Positions 1 through 8,348 of a DNA stretch of 64,000 bases are shown here, piece by piece. This stretch comes from Pedobacter sp. KBW06 (GTDB lineage: Bacteria; Bacteroidota; Bacteroidia; Sphingobacteriales; Sphingobacteriaceae). The position numbers and the translations under genes were made by a program. Below the pieces are notes generated by a model. It searched no databases, had not been told where the DNA came from, and saw only the letters and a program-made list of their open reading frames with translations. The stretch lies in the NCBI RefSeq assembly GCF_003852525.1, contig NZ_QAJL01000004.1, positions 7,258-71,257 of the forward strand. The letters are read 5' to 3'. Each line of letters opens with the position of its first letter. Positions within the stretch are counted from its first letter, which is position 1.

Positions 1-36
1 CTTATCCGGTCTTTTTGTTTAATGATCCGGGGATTC

Positions 37-1467
37 CTAGGTCATTTTTAATTTCTTCTGGATGTCGTGAACATAACCTTTAAATTTTTTATCGGTATCA
101 ATGAGATCTTCTACCGTCTGACAGGCATAGATCACCGTAGAATGGTCTCTTCCTCCAAAAAAGGCACCGATCGTTTTCAAGGATGATTTGGTATGGCTTT
201 TTGAAAGATACATCGAGATTTGCCGGGCCTGAACGATCTCACGTTTCCGCGTAGGTGATTTCACCATGTCTACAGGAACTTCGAAATACTCGCATACCAG
301 CTTTTGAATGTATTCCATTGAAATCTCCTTGGAGGTATTCTTAATGAAGTTTTTCAACATCTGTTTGGCCAGATTCAGGTCTATATCTTTCTTATTTAAG
401 GTAGACTGAGCCAATAGGGAAACCATTGCTCCTTCCAGTTCACGTACATTGTTATCAATATTATGGGCTACATATTCCACCACCTCGTTGGGCAGCTCAA
501 TCCCGTCTGCATACATTTTCTTTCTCAGGATGGCAATCCTTGTTTCCAAATCCGGAATCTGCAGATCTGCAGATAAGCCCCATTTAAAACGGCTAAGCAA
601 CCGTTCTTCCAATCCTGCCAGGTCCTTTGGTGCTTTATCCGAAGATAGAATCACCTGCTTACCAGACTGATGTAAATGATTAAAAATATGGAAGAATATA
701 TCCTGGGTCTTTTCTTTACCCGCAAAATTATGAACATCATCCATGATGATCACATCCATCGCCTGATAAAAATTAACAAAGTCATTAATGGTATTATTTT
801 TCAGGGAATCGACAAACTGCTGGCAGAACTTTTCGCAGGAAACATAAATGACCAGTTTATCGGGCATGTTTCTTTTGATCTCATTTCCAATCGCCTGTGC
901 AAGATGCGTTTTGCCTAAGCCTACGCCTCCGTAAATCATCAGTGGATTAAAGGATGTCCCGCCAGGTTTAGCCGCAACAGCGTAGCCCGCAGAGCGCGCC
1001 AGACGGTTACAATCTCCTTCAATATAATTTTCAAAAGTATAATTAGAATTCAGCTGGGGATCAACGTTGAGTTTCTTTAATCCGGGAATGATGAAGGGAT
1101 TTTTAATGTCTTTATTTATGGACACCGGAATGGGCATGGACTGAAACTTTGCCGCTGCCCCATTTCCGTTACTGGGTATATTGGTCGTATAGGGAGAACC
1201 GGTGTTTGAAGACTTATCCACCACGATATTGTATTCCAGTCTTCCCTCATCTCCTAACTGCTTCTTCACCGTCTTTCGCAACAAACCAACATAGTGCTCT
1301 TCCAGCCATTCATAGAAAAATAAACTAGGCACCTGTATCGTCAAAACTTTGCCATCCAACTTGAGAGCGGATATTGGTTCGAACCAGGTTTTGAAACTTT
1401 GATTCGGTATATTATCCTTTATGATTTGGAGACAGTTTTTCCATACTTCGGTACAAGTTTTTTCCAT
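37..1467 (-). CDS. dnaA: Chromosomal replication initiator DnaA
   Basis: AAA+ ATPase that binds DnaA boxes and melts the replication origin. Read from the ATG at 1467 it has 476 residues, a normal length. Visible parts: domain I (about 1-85), a Ser/Asn/Gly-rich linker (85-125), the AAA+ core with Walker A GGVGLGKT at 180-187 and Walker B IIMDDVH, and a C-terminal helix-turn-helix with the GGRDHSTVIYA signature that contacts DnaA boxes. The frame stays open 26 codons further upstream (to 1545), but that extension has no family counterpart. The ATG at 1473 is the only other realistic start. DnaA-box-like sites lie in the leader, so autoregulation is plausible. Confidence 0.97.
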   Translation of the reverse strand: MEKTCTEVWKNCLQIIKDNIPNQSFKTWFEPISALKLDGKVLTIQVPSLFFYEWLEEHYVGLLRKTVKKQLGDEGRLEYNIVVDKSSNTGSPYTTNIPSNGNGAAAKFQSMPIPVSINKDIKNPFIIPGLKKLNVDPQLNSNYTFENYIEGDCNRLARSAGYAVAAKPGGTSFNPLMIYGGVGLGKTHLAQAIGNEIKRNMPDKLVIYVSCEKFCQQFVDSLKNNTINDFVNFYQAMDVIIMDDVHNFAGKEKTQDIFFHIFNHLHQSGKQVILSSDKAPKDLAGLEERLLSRFKWGLSADLQIPDLETRIAILRKKMYADGIELPNEVVEYVAHNIDNNVRELEGAMVSLLAQSTLNKKDIDLNLAKQMLKNFIKNTSKEISMEYIQKLVCEYFEVPVDMVKSPTRKREIVQARQISMYLSKSHTKSSLKTIGAFFGGRDHSTVIYACQTVEDLIDTDKKFKGYVHDIQKKLKMT

Positions 1468-1523
1468 TGTCATAATATAATTTGTTGGTTGATTGCGACG
1501 AGAACAACACAAAAGGCGTGCTG

Positions 1524-1539
1524 ATTCGAGAGATCGAAT
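1524..1539. repeat. Inverted repeat in dnaA leader
   Basis: Perfect 6-base arms ATTCGA and TCGAAT separated by four bases, 57 bases upstream of the dnaA start. It could be an operator or a small leader hairpin; no binding protein can be named. Confidence 0.4.
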
Positions 1540-1549
1540 ATTCAAAAAA

Positions 1550-1558
1550 TTATCAACA
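1550..1558 (+). promoter_or_regulatory. Near-consensus DnaA box
   Basis: TTATCAACA differs at one base from the DnaA box TTATCCACA. It lies in the AT-rich spacer upstream of dnaA, 76 bases from the second site. Confidence 0.45.
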
Positions 1559-1633
1559 AAAAAAACTTAATTTTAATTTATTTGGCAAGTACTTAAACAT
1601 CAGTAGCATACCATAGTTAACCTGAATTTATTG

Positions 1634-1642
1634 TGTGGATAA
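1634..1642 (-). promoter_or_regulatory. Perfect DnaA box
   Basis: TGTGGATAA is the exact reverse complement of the consensus DnaA box TTATCCACA. It sits between dnaA and the mutase gene. It is consistent with autoregulation of dnaA, or with part of an origin; two sites alone do not show an origin. Confidence 0.6.
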
Positions 1643-1661
1643 CTATTTTTTAACATTCTTT

Positions 1662-3209
1662 TTAATACTCTCCAAAAACGCTACGCAAGACATCTGCAAT
1701 CTCTCCAAGACTTGCATAGGCCTCTACGGCGACCAGAATATAGGGCATCAGGTTTTCTGTTCCTGCCGCTGCAATTTTTAAATCGCTCAAAGCTTTTTCC
1801 ACAGCCACATTGTCCCGCTCTGATTTCAGCTTATTCAGCTTATCGGTCTGTATCGTTCTGATGGATTCATCAATGGTAAAAACATCGTTGATTCCTTCCT
1901 GTTCCTGGGTAAACTTATTCACACCAACGATCACCCTTGTGCCCGCTTCTATCTCGACCTGATACTGGTAAGCAGCATCGCCAATCTCATTCTGAATATA
2001 CCCGTTTTCAATCGCATTTACAGAACCGCCCATCGCGTCGATCTTATCAATATACAACTGCGCAGCGGCTTCAATTTCATCGGTCAGGTTTTCCACAAAA
2101 TAAGACCCGGCAAGAGGATCAACTGTATCCGTTACGCCACTTTCAAATGCGATGACCTGTTGTGTCCGCAACGCTATTTTTGCAGCCGCTTCCGTAGGTA
2201 AAGACAGTGCTTCATCATAACCGTTGGTATGTAAAGACTGGGTTCCACCAAGTACAGCGGCCATCGCCTGATTGCTCACGCGGATCACATTGTTCAGGGG
2301 CTGTTGCGCGGTCAGAGTAGAACCACCTGTTTGTGTATGAAAACGCAGCATCTGCGCCTTCTCATCGGTGGCTCCCAATTCTTTGGTAATTTTCGCCCAC
2401 ATTCTTCTTGCAGCCCTGAACTTGGCAATCTCTTCGAAGAAATTATTATGACAATTAAAGAAGAACGACAATCGCTTTGCAAAAACATTGATGTCCAGTC
2501 CTTTTTCCAAAGCCGCATTTAAATAGGCTTTTCCGTTTGCCAGCGTGAACGCCAGCTCCTGTACCGCCGTAGAACCTGCTTCCCGGATATGGTATCCGGA
2601 AATAGAAATCGTATTCCATTTTGGGACCTCCTTGCTGCAGTATTCAAAAATATCGGTAATGATCCTCATCGAGGCCTTTGGAGGATAGATATACGTTCCT
2701 CTTGCGGCATACTCTTTCAGGATATCATTTTGAATGGTGCCTGAAATTTGTCTGATATCTGCTCCCTGCTTTCTGGCCAGTGCAATATACATGGCCAATA
2801 AGATGGATGCAGTCGCATTGATCGTCATCGAAGTGGTGATCTTTTGAAGTTCGATCCCGTCAAATAATATTTCGATGTCTTTTAAAGAATCGATTGCTAC
2901 CCCAACTTTCCCGACCTCACCTTCAGACATTTCATGATCAGAGTCGTACCCGATCTGCGTTGGAAGATCAAATGCAACCGACAGGCCCATTGTTCCCTGT
3001 TTCAATAGATAATGGTAACGCTTATTGGATTCCTCTGCGGTAGAAAAACCGGCATACTGACGCATCGTCCATAAACGGCCACGGTACATGTCTTTTTGAA
3101 TCCCCCTGGTATAAGGGAACTCACCTGGTAATTCTGTAATGGGCCTGGCACTTGTATATATTTCTTTAATTTCGATACCAGAGGTAGTCGTAAACTTTTT
3201 ATCTTCCAT
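1662..3209 (-). CDS. Methylmalonyl-CoA mutase, catalytic chain
   Basis: Adenosylcobalamin enzyme of the propionate/methylmalonyl pathway, interconverting methylmalonyl-CoA and succinyl-CoA. The 515 residues cover only the TIM-barrel substrate domain; the C-terminal cobalamin-binding domain of full-length mutases is absent, so a separate B12-binding partner encoded elsewhere is expected. Family landmarks are FPYTRGI, MRQYAGFSTAEESN and the SISGYHIREAG stretch. Tyr52 (in RQYAG) and Arg170 (in AARGTY) align with the Tyr/Arg pair that distinguishes methylmalonyl-CoA mutase from isobutyryl-CoA mutase (Phe/Gln). Its start lies two bases after the stop of the upstream membrane-anchored gene, so the pair is probably translationally coupled. 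Confidence 0.9.
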   Translation of the reverse strand: MEDKKFTTTSGIEIKEIYTSARPITELPGEFPYTRGIQKDMYRGRLWTMRQYAGFSTAEESNKRYHYLLKQGTMGLSVAFDLPTQIGYDSDHEMSEGEVGKVGVAIDSLKDIEILFDGIELQKITTSMTINATASILLAMYIALARKQGADIRQISGTIQNDILKEYAARGTYIYPPKASMRIITDIFEYCSKEVPKWNTISISGYHIREAGSTAVQELAFTLANGKAYLNAALEKGLDINVFAKRLSFFFNCHNNFFEEIAKFRAARRMWAKITKELGATDEKAQMLRFHTQTGGSTLTAQQPLNNVIRVSNQAMAAVLGGTQSLHTNGYDEALSLPTEAAAKIALRTQQVIAFESGVTDTVDPLAGSYFVENLTDEIEAAAQLYIDKIDAMGGSVNAIENGYIQNEIGDAAYQYQVEIEAGTRVIVGVNKFTQEQEGINDVFTIDESIRTIQTDKLNKLKSERDNVAVEKALSDLKIAAAGTENLMPYILVAVEAYASLGEIADVLRSVFGEY

Positions 3210-3211
3210 AA

Positions 3212-3742
3212 TTAAAATAACTGATGAATATCCTTTTTAATCAGATCAAGGGTTAAATCGTAAGGATTATCGGCAATCCCCGCCATGTGCTGCAACACTT
3301 TTTTACTCAGGTCTATTCCCGTAGCATGCTCCGGTAAGTCTCTCGCCCCATTACTCACCATCGCCAAAGTATCATCCTTTAGCTTCCGGATTACATTCCA
3401 GGTGGCAGCGCTCACATAGAGCTGTTGGGTTACGTTGTGCTGGTACTCTGACCTGATTTCATTCAAGGCCAAAGCCTGCAAATCTTTAACGGCAATGCCC
3501 TGATGGTGCAGACGAAGAAATAAATTCGATGGATTAATGCGTTCAATGAATACGATCAACCGTTCATGTGCCTGCAGCCTCAATGGCAACAGCTCTGCCT
3601 TTCCATCCTGTGGCCTGCCTGCAGATGTCAGCCGGAAAAAGGTCTGAATGTCATCTTTAATCAGGTAATAACCAACAGAAACGGTAAGCACTCCGGCGAT
3701 CGTCAACGCCGCAGTTTCGGTTAATAAAGATTCTATGTTCAT
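3212..3742 (-). CDS. Conserved protein with N-terminal membrane anchor
   Basis: 176 residues. I do not recognise a functional domain. One hydrophobic segment (about residues 10-30) is followed by a basic and polar soluble part with predicted helices and no obvious catalytic motif. There is no cleavable leader, so it is likely an inner-membrane protein with the bulk in the cytosol. It is the first gene of a two-gene unit with the mutase chain (two-base gap), so it may assist or tether the mutase, but that is only context. Confidence 0.8.
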   Translation of the reverse strand: MNIESLLTETAALTIAGVLTVSVGYYLIKDDIQTFFRLTSAGRPQDGKAELLPLRLQAHERLIVFIERINPSNLFLRLHHQGIAVKDLQALALNEIRSEYQHNVTQQLYVSAATWNVIRKLKDDTLAMVSNGARDLPEHATGIDLSKKVLQHMAGIADNPYDLTLDLIKKDIHQLF

Positions 3743-3802
3743 TTCTTTGTTTGAATACCGTAATAATTAGCGAATAACACCGACAAAAATGTACATTTTA
3801 TT

Positions 3803-3810
3803 TATATTTG
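3803..3810 (+). promoter_or_regulatory. -7 promoter element for the A-type Fe-S carrier
   Basis: TATATTTG is an exact match to the Bacteroidota -7 element TAnnTTTG, 21 bases before the ATG at 3832. I see no clear -33 TTG. Confidence 0.6.
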
Positions 3811-3831
3811 TTCTTCCTAATTTTAAATAAC

Positions 3832-4185
3832 ATGAGTAATACAGTTGATACGGCATTTGCACCGGTTACCTTTACAGAAACCGCTGTGAAAGAACTTCTT
3901 AAGTTAAAAGACCAACAGGAAATCGCTGAAGACTTCGGCTTACGCGTTGGCGTAGAAGGTGGAGGCTGCTCCGGAATGAGTTATGTTTTAGGTTTCGATC
4001 AAAAAAAAGAAGGAGATCAGGAATATATCATTGATGGCATTAAGGTATTTATGCACAAAGCCCATCAAATGTATTTAATGGGAATGCAGGTAGATTGGCA
4101 GGATGGCTTAAATTCGAGAGGATTTACATTCAACAATCCAAATGCTGCCAGCACCTGCGGTTGTGGAACCAGTTTCTCTGCATAG
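3832..4185 (+). CDS. HesB/IscA-type iron-sulfur carrier
   Basis: A-type carrier that receives or relays Fe-S clusters during cofactor assembly. The 117-residue protein from ATG 3832 carries the three invariant cysteines: Cys46 in GGGCSGM and the C-terminal Cys109/Cys111 in TCGCGTSF. The frame opens eight codons earlier, but that start overlaps the promoter element. It is monocistronic: a strong terminator follows. It could be IscA-, SufA- or ErpA-like; sequence alone does not decide, so no symbol is given. Confidence 0.93.
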   Translation: MSNTVDTAFAPVTFTETAVKELLKLKDQQEIAEDFGLRVGVEGGGCSGMSYVLGFDQKKEGDQEYIIDGIKVFMHKAHQMYLMGMQVDWQDGLNSRGFTFNNPNAASTCGCGTSFSA

Positions 4186-4239
4186 ATAGTATTCGTTCTG
4201 ATGAACTTTATTTAGAGTTCCTTTGTAACATTATAAGAG

Positions 4240-4275
4240 GTCTCGTTGTCTTAACAACGGGACTTTTTATTTTTA
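4240..4275 (+). terminator. Rho-independent terminator after the Fe-S carrier
   Basis: Ten-base stem (4240-4249 with 4254-4263, one G-U pair), four-base loop, then a T-rich tract. Confidence 0.85.
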
Positions 4276-4288
4276 CCCTATAAAGCAT

Positions 4289-4296
4289 TATATTTC
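4289..4296 (+). promoter_or_regulatory. Candidate -7 element for the permease gene
   Basis: TATATTTC, one base from TAnnTTTG, lies between the upstream terminator and the ATG at 4304. Transcription would start at or next to the start codon. Confidence 0.35.
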
Positions 4297-4303
4297 TTAA
4301 AGA

Positions 4304-5536
4304 ATGACCTATACAGAGAACGTAAGAATTGCCATCCAGTCTATAAAGAGTAACAGATTACGTACGATGCTTACGGCATTGATCATTGCGATAGGCTTAT
4401 CTGCTTTAGTAGGAATCTTAACCACTCTTGATGCGGTTAAGACCAGTATGACCGAAGCTTTTTCAAGTATGGGAGCTAACGCCTTTACCATTAGAAACCG
4501 TGGAGTAGGGATTCGAATTGGTGGTGGCGGAAAAAGGCCTAAGCCTTTTAAAAATATTCGATATGAAGATGCCATTGCATTTAAAGAGCGCCTGAAGACC
4601 CCTGCTACTGTAGCTATTAGTGTAAGTGCCAGTTTTGGTTCTACCATAAAATATGGAACAGAAAAGACCAATCCAAATATCAACATACAGGGTGTTGATG
4701 AAAACGGATTGAATTCCCAGGGCCTTCAACTGGCATTGGGACGAAATTTCAGCCAGACTGAAACTCTTCAGGGCAATAATGTCTGTATCATTGGAAGTGA
4801 AGTGAGCGAAAAATTATTTAAGAAAGAATCTCCTTTGGATAAAGTCATAAATGTGGGCAACAACCGGCTTAAAGTTATTGGCTTGCTCGCGTCTAAAGGT
4901 CAAAGCATGGGATTTAGCGGAGACAGGGCGGTATACGTTCCCCTGCAAAAAGCAAAGCTCATTAATTCCAATGCCAATCCTTCTTATACAATTACGGTAA
5001 TGGTTCCCACCAATGACCTTCAGGAAACCATTATCGGAGAAGCCACGGCAGAATTCAGAAACATCAGGAAGATCAAAATCACAGAACCCAATAATTTTGA
5101 GATCACAAAAAGCGATGCCATTGCGCAATCTTTATTTGAAAACTTGAAATATGTAGTCTTAGGAGGAATTGCTATCGGAGGAATTACCCTTATCGGGGCT
5201 TCTATTGGCTTAATGAACATCATGCTCGTTTCTGTGACCGAGCGGACGCGGGAAATCGGAATCAGAAAAGCCATTGGCGCAAATCCTTCCGTAATCAGAA
5301 AACAGTTTTTAATTGAAGCTGTCATGATTTGTCTGATGGGTGGAGCATTTGGAATATTTCTGGGTATTGCAATAGGCAATATCATTTCCTTCACCATGGG
5401 TGGTTCATTTATTGTTCCCTGGGTATGGATCTTCGGTGGTTTCGTGCTTTGCGTTCTGGTAGGTATTATGTCCGGATATTACCCTGCAAAAAAGGCGTCC
5501 AAACTGGATCCTGTAGAGGCATTAAGGTACGAATAA
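4304..5536 (+). CDS. MacB/FtsX-type ABC transporter permease
   Basis: Inner-membrane permease of the MacB type (410 residues). One transmembrane segment near residues 20-42 is followed by a large periplasmic MacB-type core domain (about 45-270) and the FtsX domain with three membrane segments (about 280-400), ending in the typical YYPAKKASKLDPVEALRYE tail. The segment VSVTERTREIGIRKAIGA is the family's coupling-helix signature. Such permeases work with a MacB-like ATPase in export or mechanotransmission. No ATPase gene lies next to it, so the partner must be elsewhere. It is monocistronic between two terminators. Confidence 0.92.
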   Translation: MTYTENVRIAIQSIKSNRLRTMLTALIIAIGLSALVGILTTLDAVKTSMTEAFSSMGANAFTIRNRGVGIRIGGGGKRPKPFKNIRYEDAIAFKERLKTPATVAISVSASFGSTIKYGTEKTNPNINIQGVDENGLNSQGLQLALGRNFSQTETLQGNNVCIIGSEVSEKLFKKESPLDKVINVGNNRLKVIGLLASKGQSMGFSGDRAVYVPLQKAKLINSNANPSYTITVMVPTNDLQETIIGEATAEFRNIRKIKITEPNNFEITKSDAIAQSLFENLKYVVLGGIAIGGITLIGASIGLMNIMLVSVTERTREIGIRKAIGANPSVIRKQFLIEAVMICLMGGAFGIFLGIAIGNIISFTMGGSFIVPWVWIFGGFVLCVLVGIMSGYYPAKKASKLDPVEALRYE

Positions 5537-5539
5537 CAA

Positions 5540-5577
5540 AAAAGGGCATCTTTTATATAAAAGACGCCCTTTTTTTA
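5540..5577. terminator. Bidirectional terminator between permease and rfbB
   Basis: GGGCATCTTTTA pairs with TAAAAGACGCCC, one A-C mismatch on the plus strand that becomes a G-U pair on the minus strand. It is flanked by an A run and a T run, so it can serve both convergent genes. Confidence 0.85.
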
Positions 5578-5591
5578 TGATTTACAAAAGC

Positions 5592-6647
5592 TTATCTGCC
5601 TTCGTATTGGTTTTCATAATAAGCCTGATAATTCCCTGAAGTGACGTTAGAAAGCCATTCTTCATTCTCCAGGTACCACTCTACCGTTTTTTTCAATCCT
5701 TCTTCAAACTGTAAGCTAGGTACCCAGTTTAAGACCGTTTGCAATTTAGAAGAATCAATGGCATAACGTAAATCGTGCCCTGCCCTATCTGTTACGAAAG
5801 AGATCAGTTTTGCTGATTCGCCGGCAGTTCTACCCAGTTTTTCATCCATGATTTTACACAACAGATGAATCAGGTCGATATTCTTCCATTCATTATGTCC
5901 TCCGATATTGTAGGTCTCTCCGGTTTTTGCCTGATGAAAGATCACATCTATTGCCCTTGCATGGTCTTCCACCCAAAGCCAGTCCCTTACATTCTCTCCT
6001 TTTCCATAAACCGGAACAGGTTGATTATTCTTAATGTTATTGATGGCCAGAGGGATTAACTTCTCCGGGAAATGATGAGAACCGTAATTATTAGAGCAGT
6101 TGGAGATCACCACATCCAGTCCATAAGTATCATGATAAGCACGAACGAAGTGATCTGAGGATGCTTTTGAGGCTGAATATGGGCTATGTGGATCATAAGC
6201 CGTAGTTTCCGTAAACATGCCTGTTTCTCCTAAAGCGCCATATACTTCATCGGTAGAGACATGATAGAATCTCTTCTGCTCATAAGCACCTTTCCAATGT
6301 TCCCTGGCAGCGTTTAAAAGGTTTACCGTACCAATTACATTGGTCATCACAAAGGCTGTAGGGTCTGAGATGGACCTGTCTACATGTGATTCAGCTGCAA
6401 GGTGAATAACGGCATCAAAGTTCTCTTGTTTAAACAATTCGCTCATCGAAACCGCATCTGTAATGTCGGCTTTTACGAAACGATAATTAGGCTTATGCTC
6501 TATGTCCGTTAAATTAGCCAGATTTCCTGCATAAGTCAACTTGTCAAGATTCAGGATTTCATACTCCGGGTAATTGTTCACAAAGCGACGAACGACATGT
6601 GAACCAATAAACCCCGCGCCACCCGTAATCAATATTCTCTTTTTCAT
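5592..6647 (-). CDS. rfbB: dTDP-glucose 4,6-dehydratase
   Basis: Extended SDR that converts dTDP-glucose to dTDP-4-keto-6-deoxyglucose, the entry to dTDP-rhamnose and other deoxysugars. The 351-residue protein has the Rossmann motif GGAGFIG (9-15), the Thr-Asp-Glu active-site triad at 132-134 (STDEVYG) and the catalytic Tyr157/Lys161 (YSASK). It is the last gene of the sugar-nucleotide run, separated from the gene before it by 105 bases that hold a hairpin repeat. The usual partners rfbA, rfbC and rfbD are not in the window. Confidence 0.96.
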   Translation of the reverse strand: MKKRILITGGAGFIGSHVVRRFVNNYPEYEILNLDKLTYAGNLANLTDIEHKPNYRFVKADITDAVSMSELFKQENFDAVIHLAAESHVDRSISDPTAFVMTNVIGTVNLLNAAREHWKGAYEQKRFYHVSTDEVYGALGETGMFTETTAYDPHSPYSASKASSDHFVRAYHDTYGLDVVISNCSNNYGSHHFPEKLIPLAINNIKNNQPVPVYGKGENVRDWLWVEDHARAIDVIFHQAKTGETYNIGGHNEWKNIDLIHLLCKIMDEKLGRTAGESAKLISFVTDRAGHDLRYAIDSSKLQTVLNWVPSLQFEEGLKKTVEWYLENEEWLSNVTSGNYQAYYENQYEGR

Positions 6648-6655
6648 CAGTATAG

Positions 6656-6738
6656 AATGTTTTTTATGGTTATGAAACTATCCTAAGCACGTTCATCGTC
6701 TTTTTGCAGACAGGATGCTCAGGATAGTTTCATACCAA
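6656..6738 (-). repeat. Hairpin repeat element, copy 1
   Basis: 19-base arms at 6671-6689 and 6716-6734 pair with one A-C mismatch (a G-U pair in minus-strand RNA) around a 26-base loop that holds a small nested stem. No T-tract follows on either strand, so it does not look like a terminator. Its minus-strand right flank CATAACCATAAAAAACA is shared with the two copies near 20.6-20.8 kb. Confidence 0.7.
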
Positions 6739-6752
6739 TAGATATCACATTA

Positions 6753-7319
6753 TTAAATTTCCTTAGGCAAGCCTAATTCTGCCGCTACTGCGGCTGTTTT
6801 ATAAACATATAGCTTGTTCAGTACTTCATTAAAACCCGCTTTCAGATCAAACTGAATATCTTCATGCATCTTTTCATATTTATTAAATACAGAAAGAACA
6901 GATTTAGCAAAATAGATCATGAGCTTTTCATTGAACTTATGCAACGGAGAAAACACACCTTCATTAAAATCAATAGGTACGCTCTGAAAAAGATGAATTC
7001 TCAGTTCGATCTCCGTATTCAGGTCTTTTGTCACCTTAAAATGATGGGTAATGCTTCCATTCAGCTTTCTCATTTTTAGCAAAGCATCTTTGGAATTCAT
7101 TTTCCGGTTCGACAGCAGCTCAGCGATTTCCAGATCAATCCGCGTTCTTAATTTCTCCTGCCTGTCTACCAGGTCATGTTCATCTTCCAGCAATTTAAAA
7201 TGCAGGTGTTCTGTTAAGATCTTGTCTTTGGCGATCAACCTGAGCAAAAGCTTATCCTTTTCCTTTTCAGGAAGGGATTTTATTTCCAGCTTAAGGTCTT
7301 TATGCTCGCTTAATAACAT
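6753..7319 (-). CDS. Unknown helical protein in the sugar-nucleotide operon
   Basis: 188 residues, no recognised domain. The protein is highly charged and rich in Leu, Lys and Glu, with predicted long helices and a possible coiled coil across roughly residues 1-75. There is no signal peptide or membrane segment, so it is probably cytosolic. Its ATG follows the TAG stop of galE with no base between, so the two are coupled. Position between galE and rfbB suggests a link to surface polysaccharide synthesis, but nothing in the sequence shows a catalytic role. Confidence 0.8.
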   Translation of the reverse strand: MLLSEHKDLKLEIKSLPEKEKDKLLLRLIAKDKILTEHLHFKLLEDEHDLVDRQEKLRTRIDLEIAELLSNRKMNSKDALLKMRKLNGSITHHFKVTKDLNTEIELRIHLFQSVPIDFNEGVFSPLHKFNEKLMIYFAKSVLSVFNKYEKMHEDIQFDLKAGFNEVLNKLYVYKTAAVAAELGLPKEI

Positions 7320-8342
7320 CTAAAAAGGGTTATCTTTTAAATATTTCTCCCAGTTCCAGGCAGAAGACATCATCGCATTGATATCCAGTTCTGCTTTCCA
7401 TCCTAAATCACGTGCTGATTTGTTGACATCTCCCCAAACTTTCTCAATATCACCTTCTCTTCTCGCGCCGATCGTATAACTTAATTTCTCTCCTGTTGCT
7501 TTTTCAAAGGCTTCAATCACCTGCAACACCGTAGAACCTGTACCAGTCCCTAAGTTAAAGACTTCATAATTAGATTCCGCATGATCGCTTTCCATCCTTC
7601 TGATGGCCGCTACGTGTGCTTTAGCCAAATCCACAACATGGATATAGTCTCTGATCGCACTGCCGTCCGGAGTATCATAATCATTTCCATAAACTGTAAT
7701 CGGACCACGTTTACCGATGGCAGACTGTGTAATAAAAGGGACCAGGTTTTGCGGAACTCCTATTGGCAATTCGCCAATCAGTGCAGTATGATGTGCACCA
7801 ACGGGATTAAAATAACGCAAAGAAGTCACCTTCAGAGCTGGTGTCACCGCACAGGTTTCCTGCAAAATCTCTTCTGCAATCTGTTTGGTATTTCCATAAG
7901 GAGATTCTGCCTTTTTTACCGGTGCACTTTCTGTTACCGGCAAAACATCCGGCTGACCATATACTGTGCATGAAGAAGAGAAAACCAGGTTCACTTTACT
8001 CTCAAAACCATTGATAATATTGATCAATGAATAAAAGTTATTCCGGTAATATTTTAGTGGTTGCTGTACTGACTCACCTACGGCCTTAAATGCTGCAAAA
8101 TGAATCACTCCGCTAATGTCCGTATGCTTAGTCACAAATTCTTTCACTTTCAATTCATCACATAGATCAAGTTCTACAAATTCAGGCTTCTTTCCTGTGA
8201 TGGCTTCTATCTGGTTAAGGATTTTAGGGTTGGAGTTCGAAAAATCATCAACGATCACCACTTCATATCCAGCGTTGTAGAGCTCTACAACGGTATGTGA
8301 TCCGATAAATCCCGTACCACCTGTTACTAATATTTTAGACAT
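7320..8342 (-). CDS. galE: UDP-glucose 4-epimerase
   Basis: Interconverts UDP-glucose and UDP-galactose with bound NAD. The 340-residue extended SDR has TGGTGFIG at 7-14, the active-site serines at 122-124 (FSSSCTVYG) and Tyr149/Lys153 in YGNTK. Length and motifs fit GalE rather than the larger GlcNAc-type epimerases, though substrate range cannot be read from sequence. It lies six bases downstream of uxs and directly abuts the unknown gene, so it belongs to one operon that starts with ugd. Confidence 0.94.
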   Translation of the reverse strand: MSKILVTGGTGFIGSHTVVELYNAGYEVVIVDDFSNSNPKILNQIEAITGKKPEFVELDLCDELKVKEFVTKHTDISGVIHFAAFKAVGESVQQPLKYYRNNFYSLINIINGFESKVNLVFSSSCTVYGQPDVLPVTESAPVKKAESPYGNTKQIAEEILQETCAVTPALKVTSLRYFNPVGAHHTALIGELPIGVPQNLVPFITQSAIGKRGPITVYGNDYDTPDGSAIRDYIHVVDLAKAHVAAIRRMESDHAESNYEVFNLGTGTGSTVLQVIEAFEKATGEKLSYTIGARREGDIEKVWGDVNKSARDLGWKAELDINAMMSSAWNWEKYLKDNPF

Positions 8343-8348
8343 TTTTAA

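Noticed and set aside
1468..1545. N-terminal extension of dnaA
   Set aside because: 26 extra codons with no family counterpart; starts at 1467 or 1473 are typical.
1546..1661. Origin of replication
   Set aside because: Only one perfect DnaA box and one near-match; not enough to call oriC, and Bacteroidota origins are not always at dnaA.
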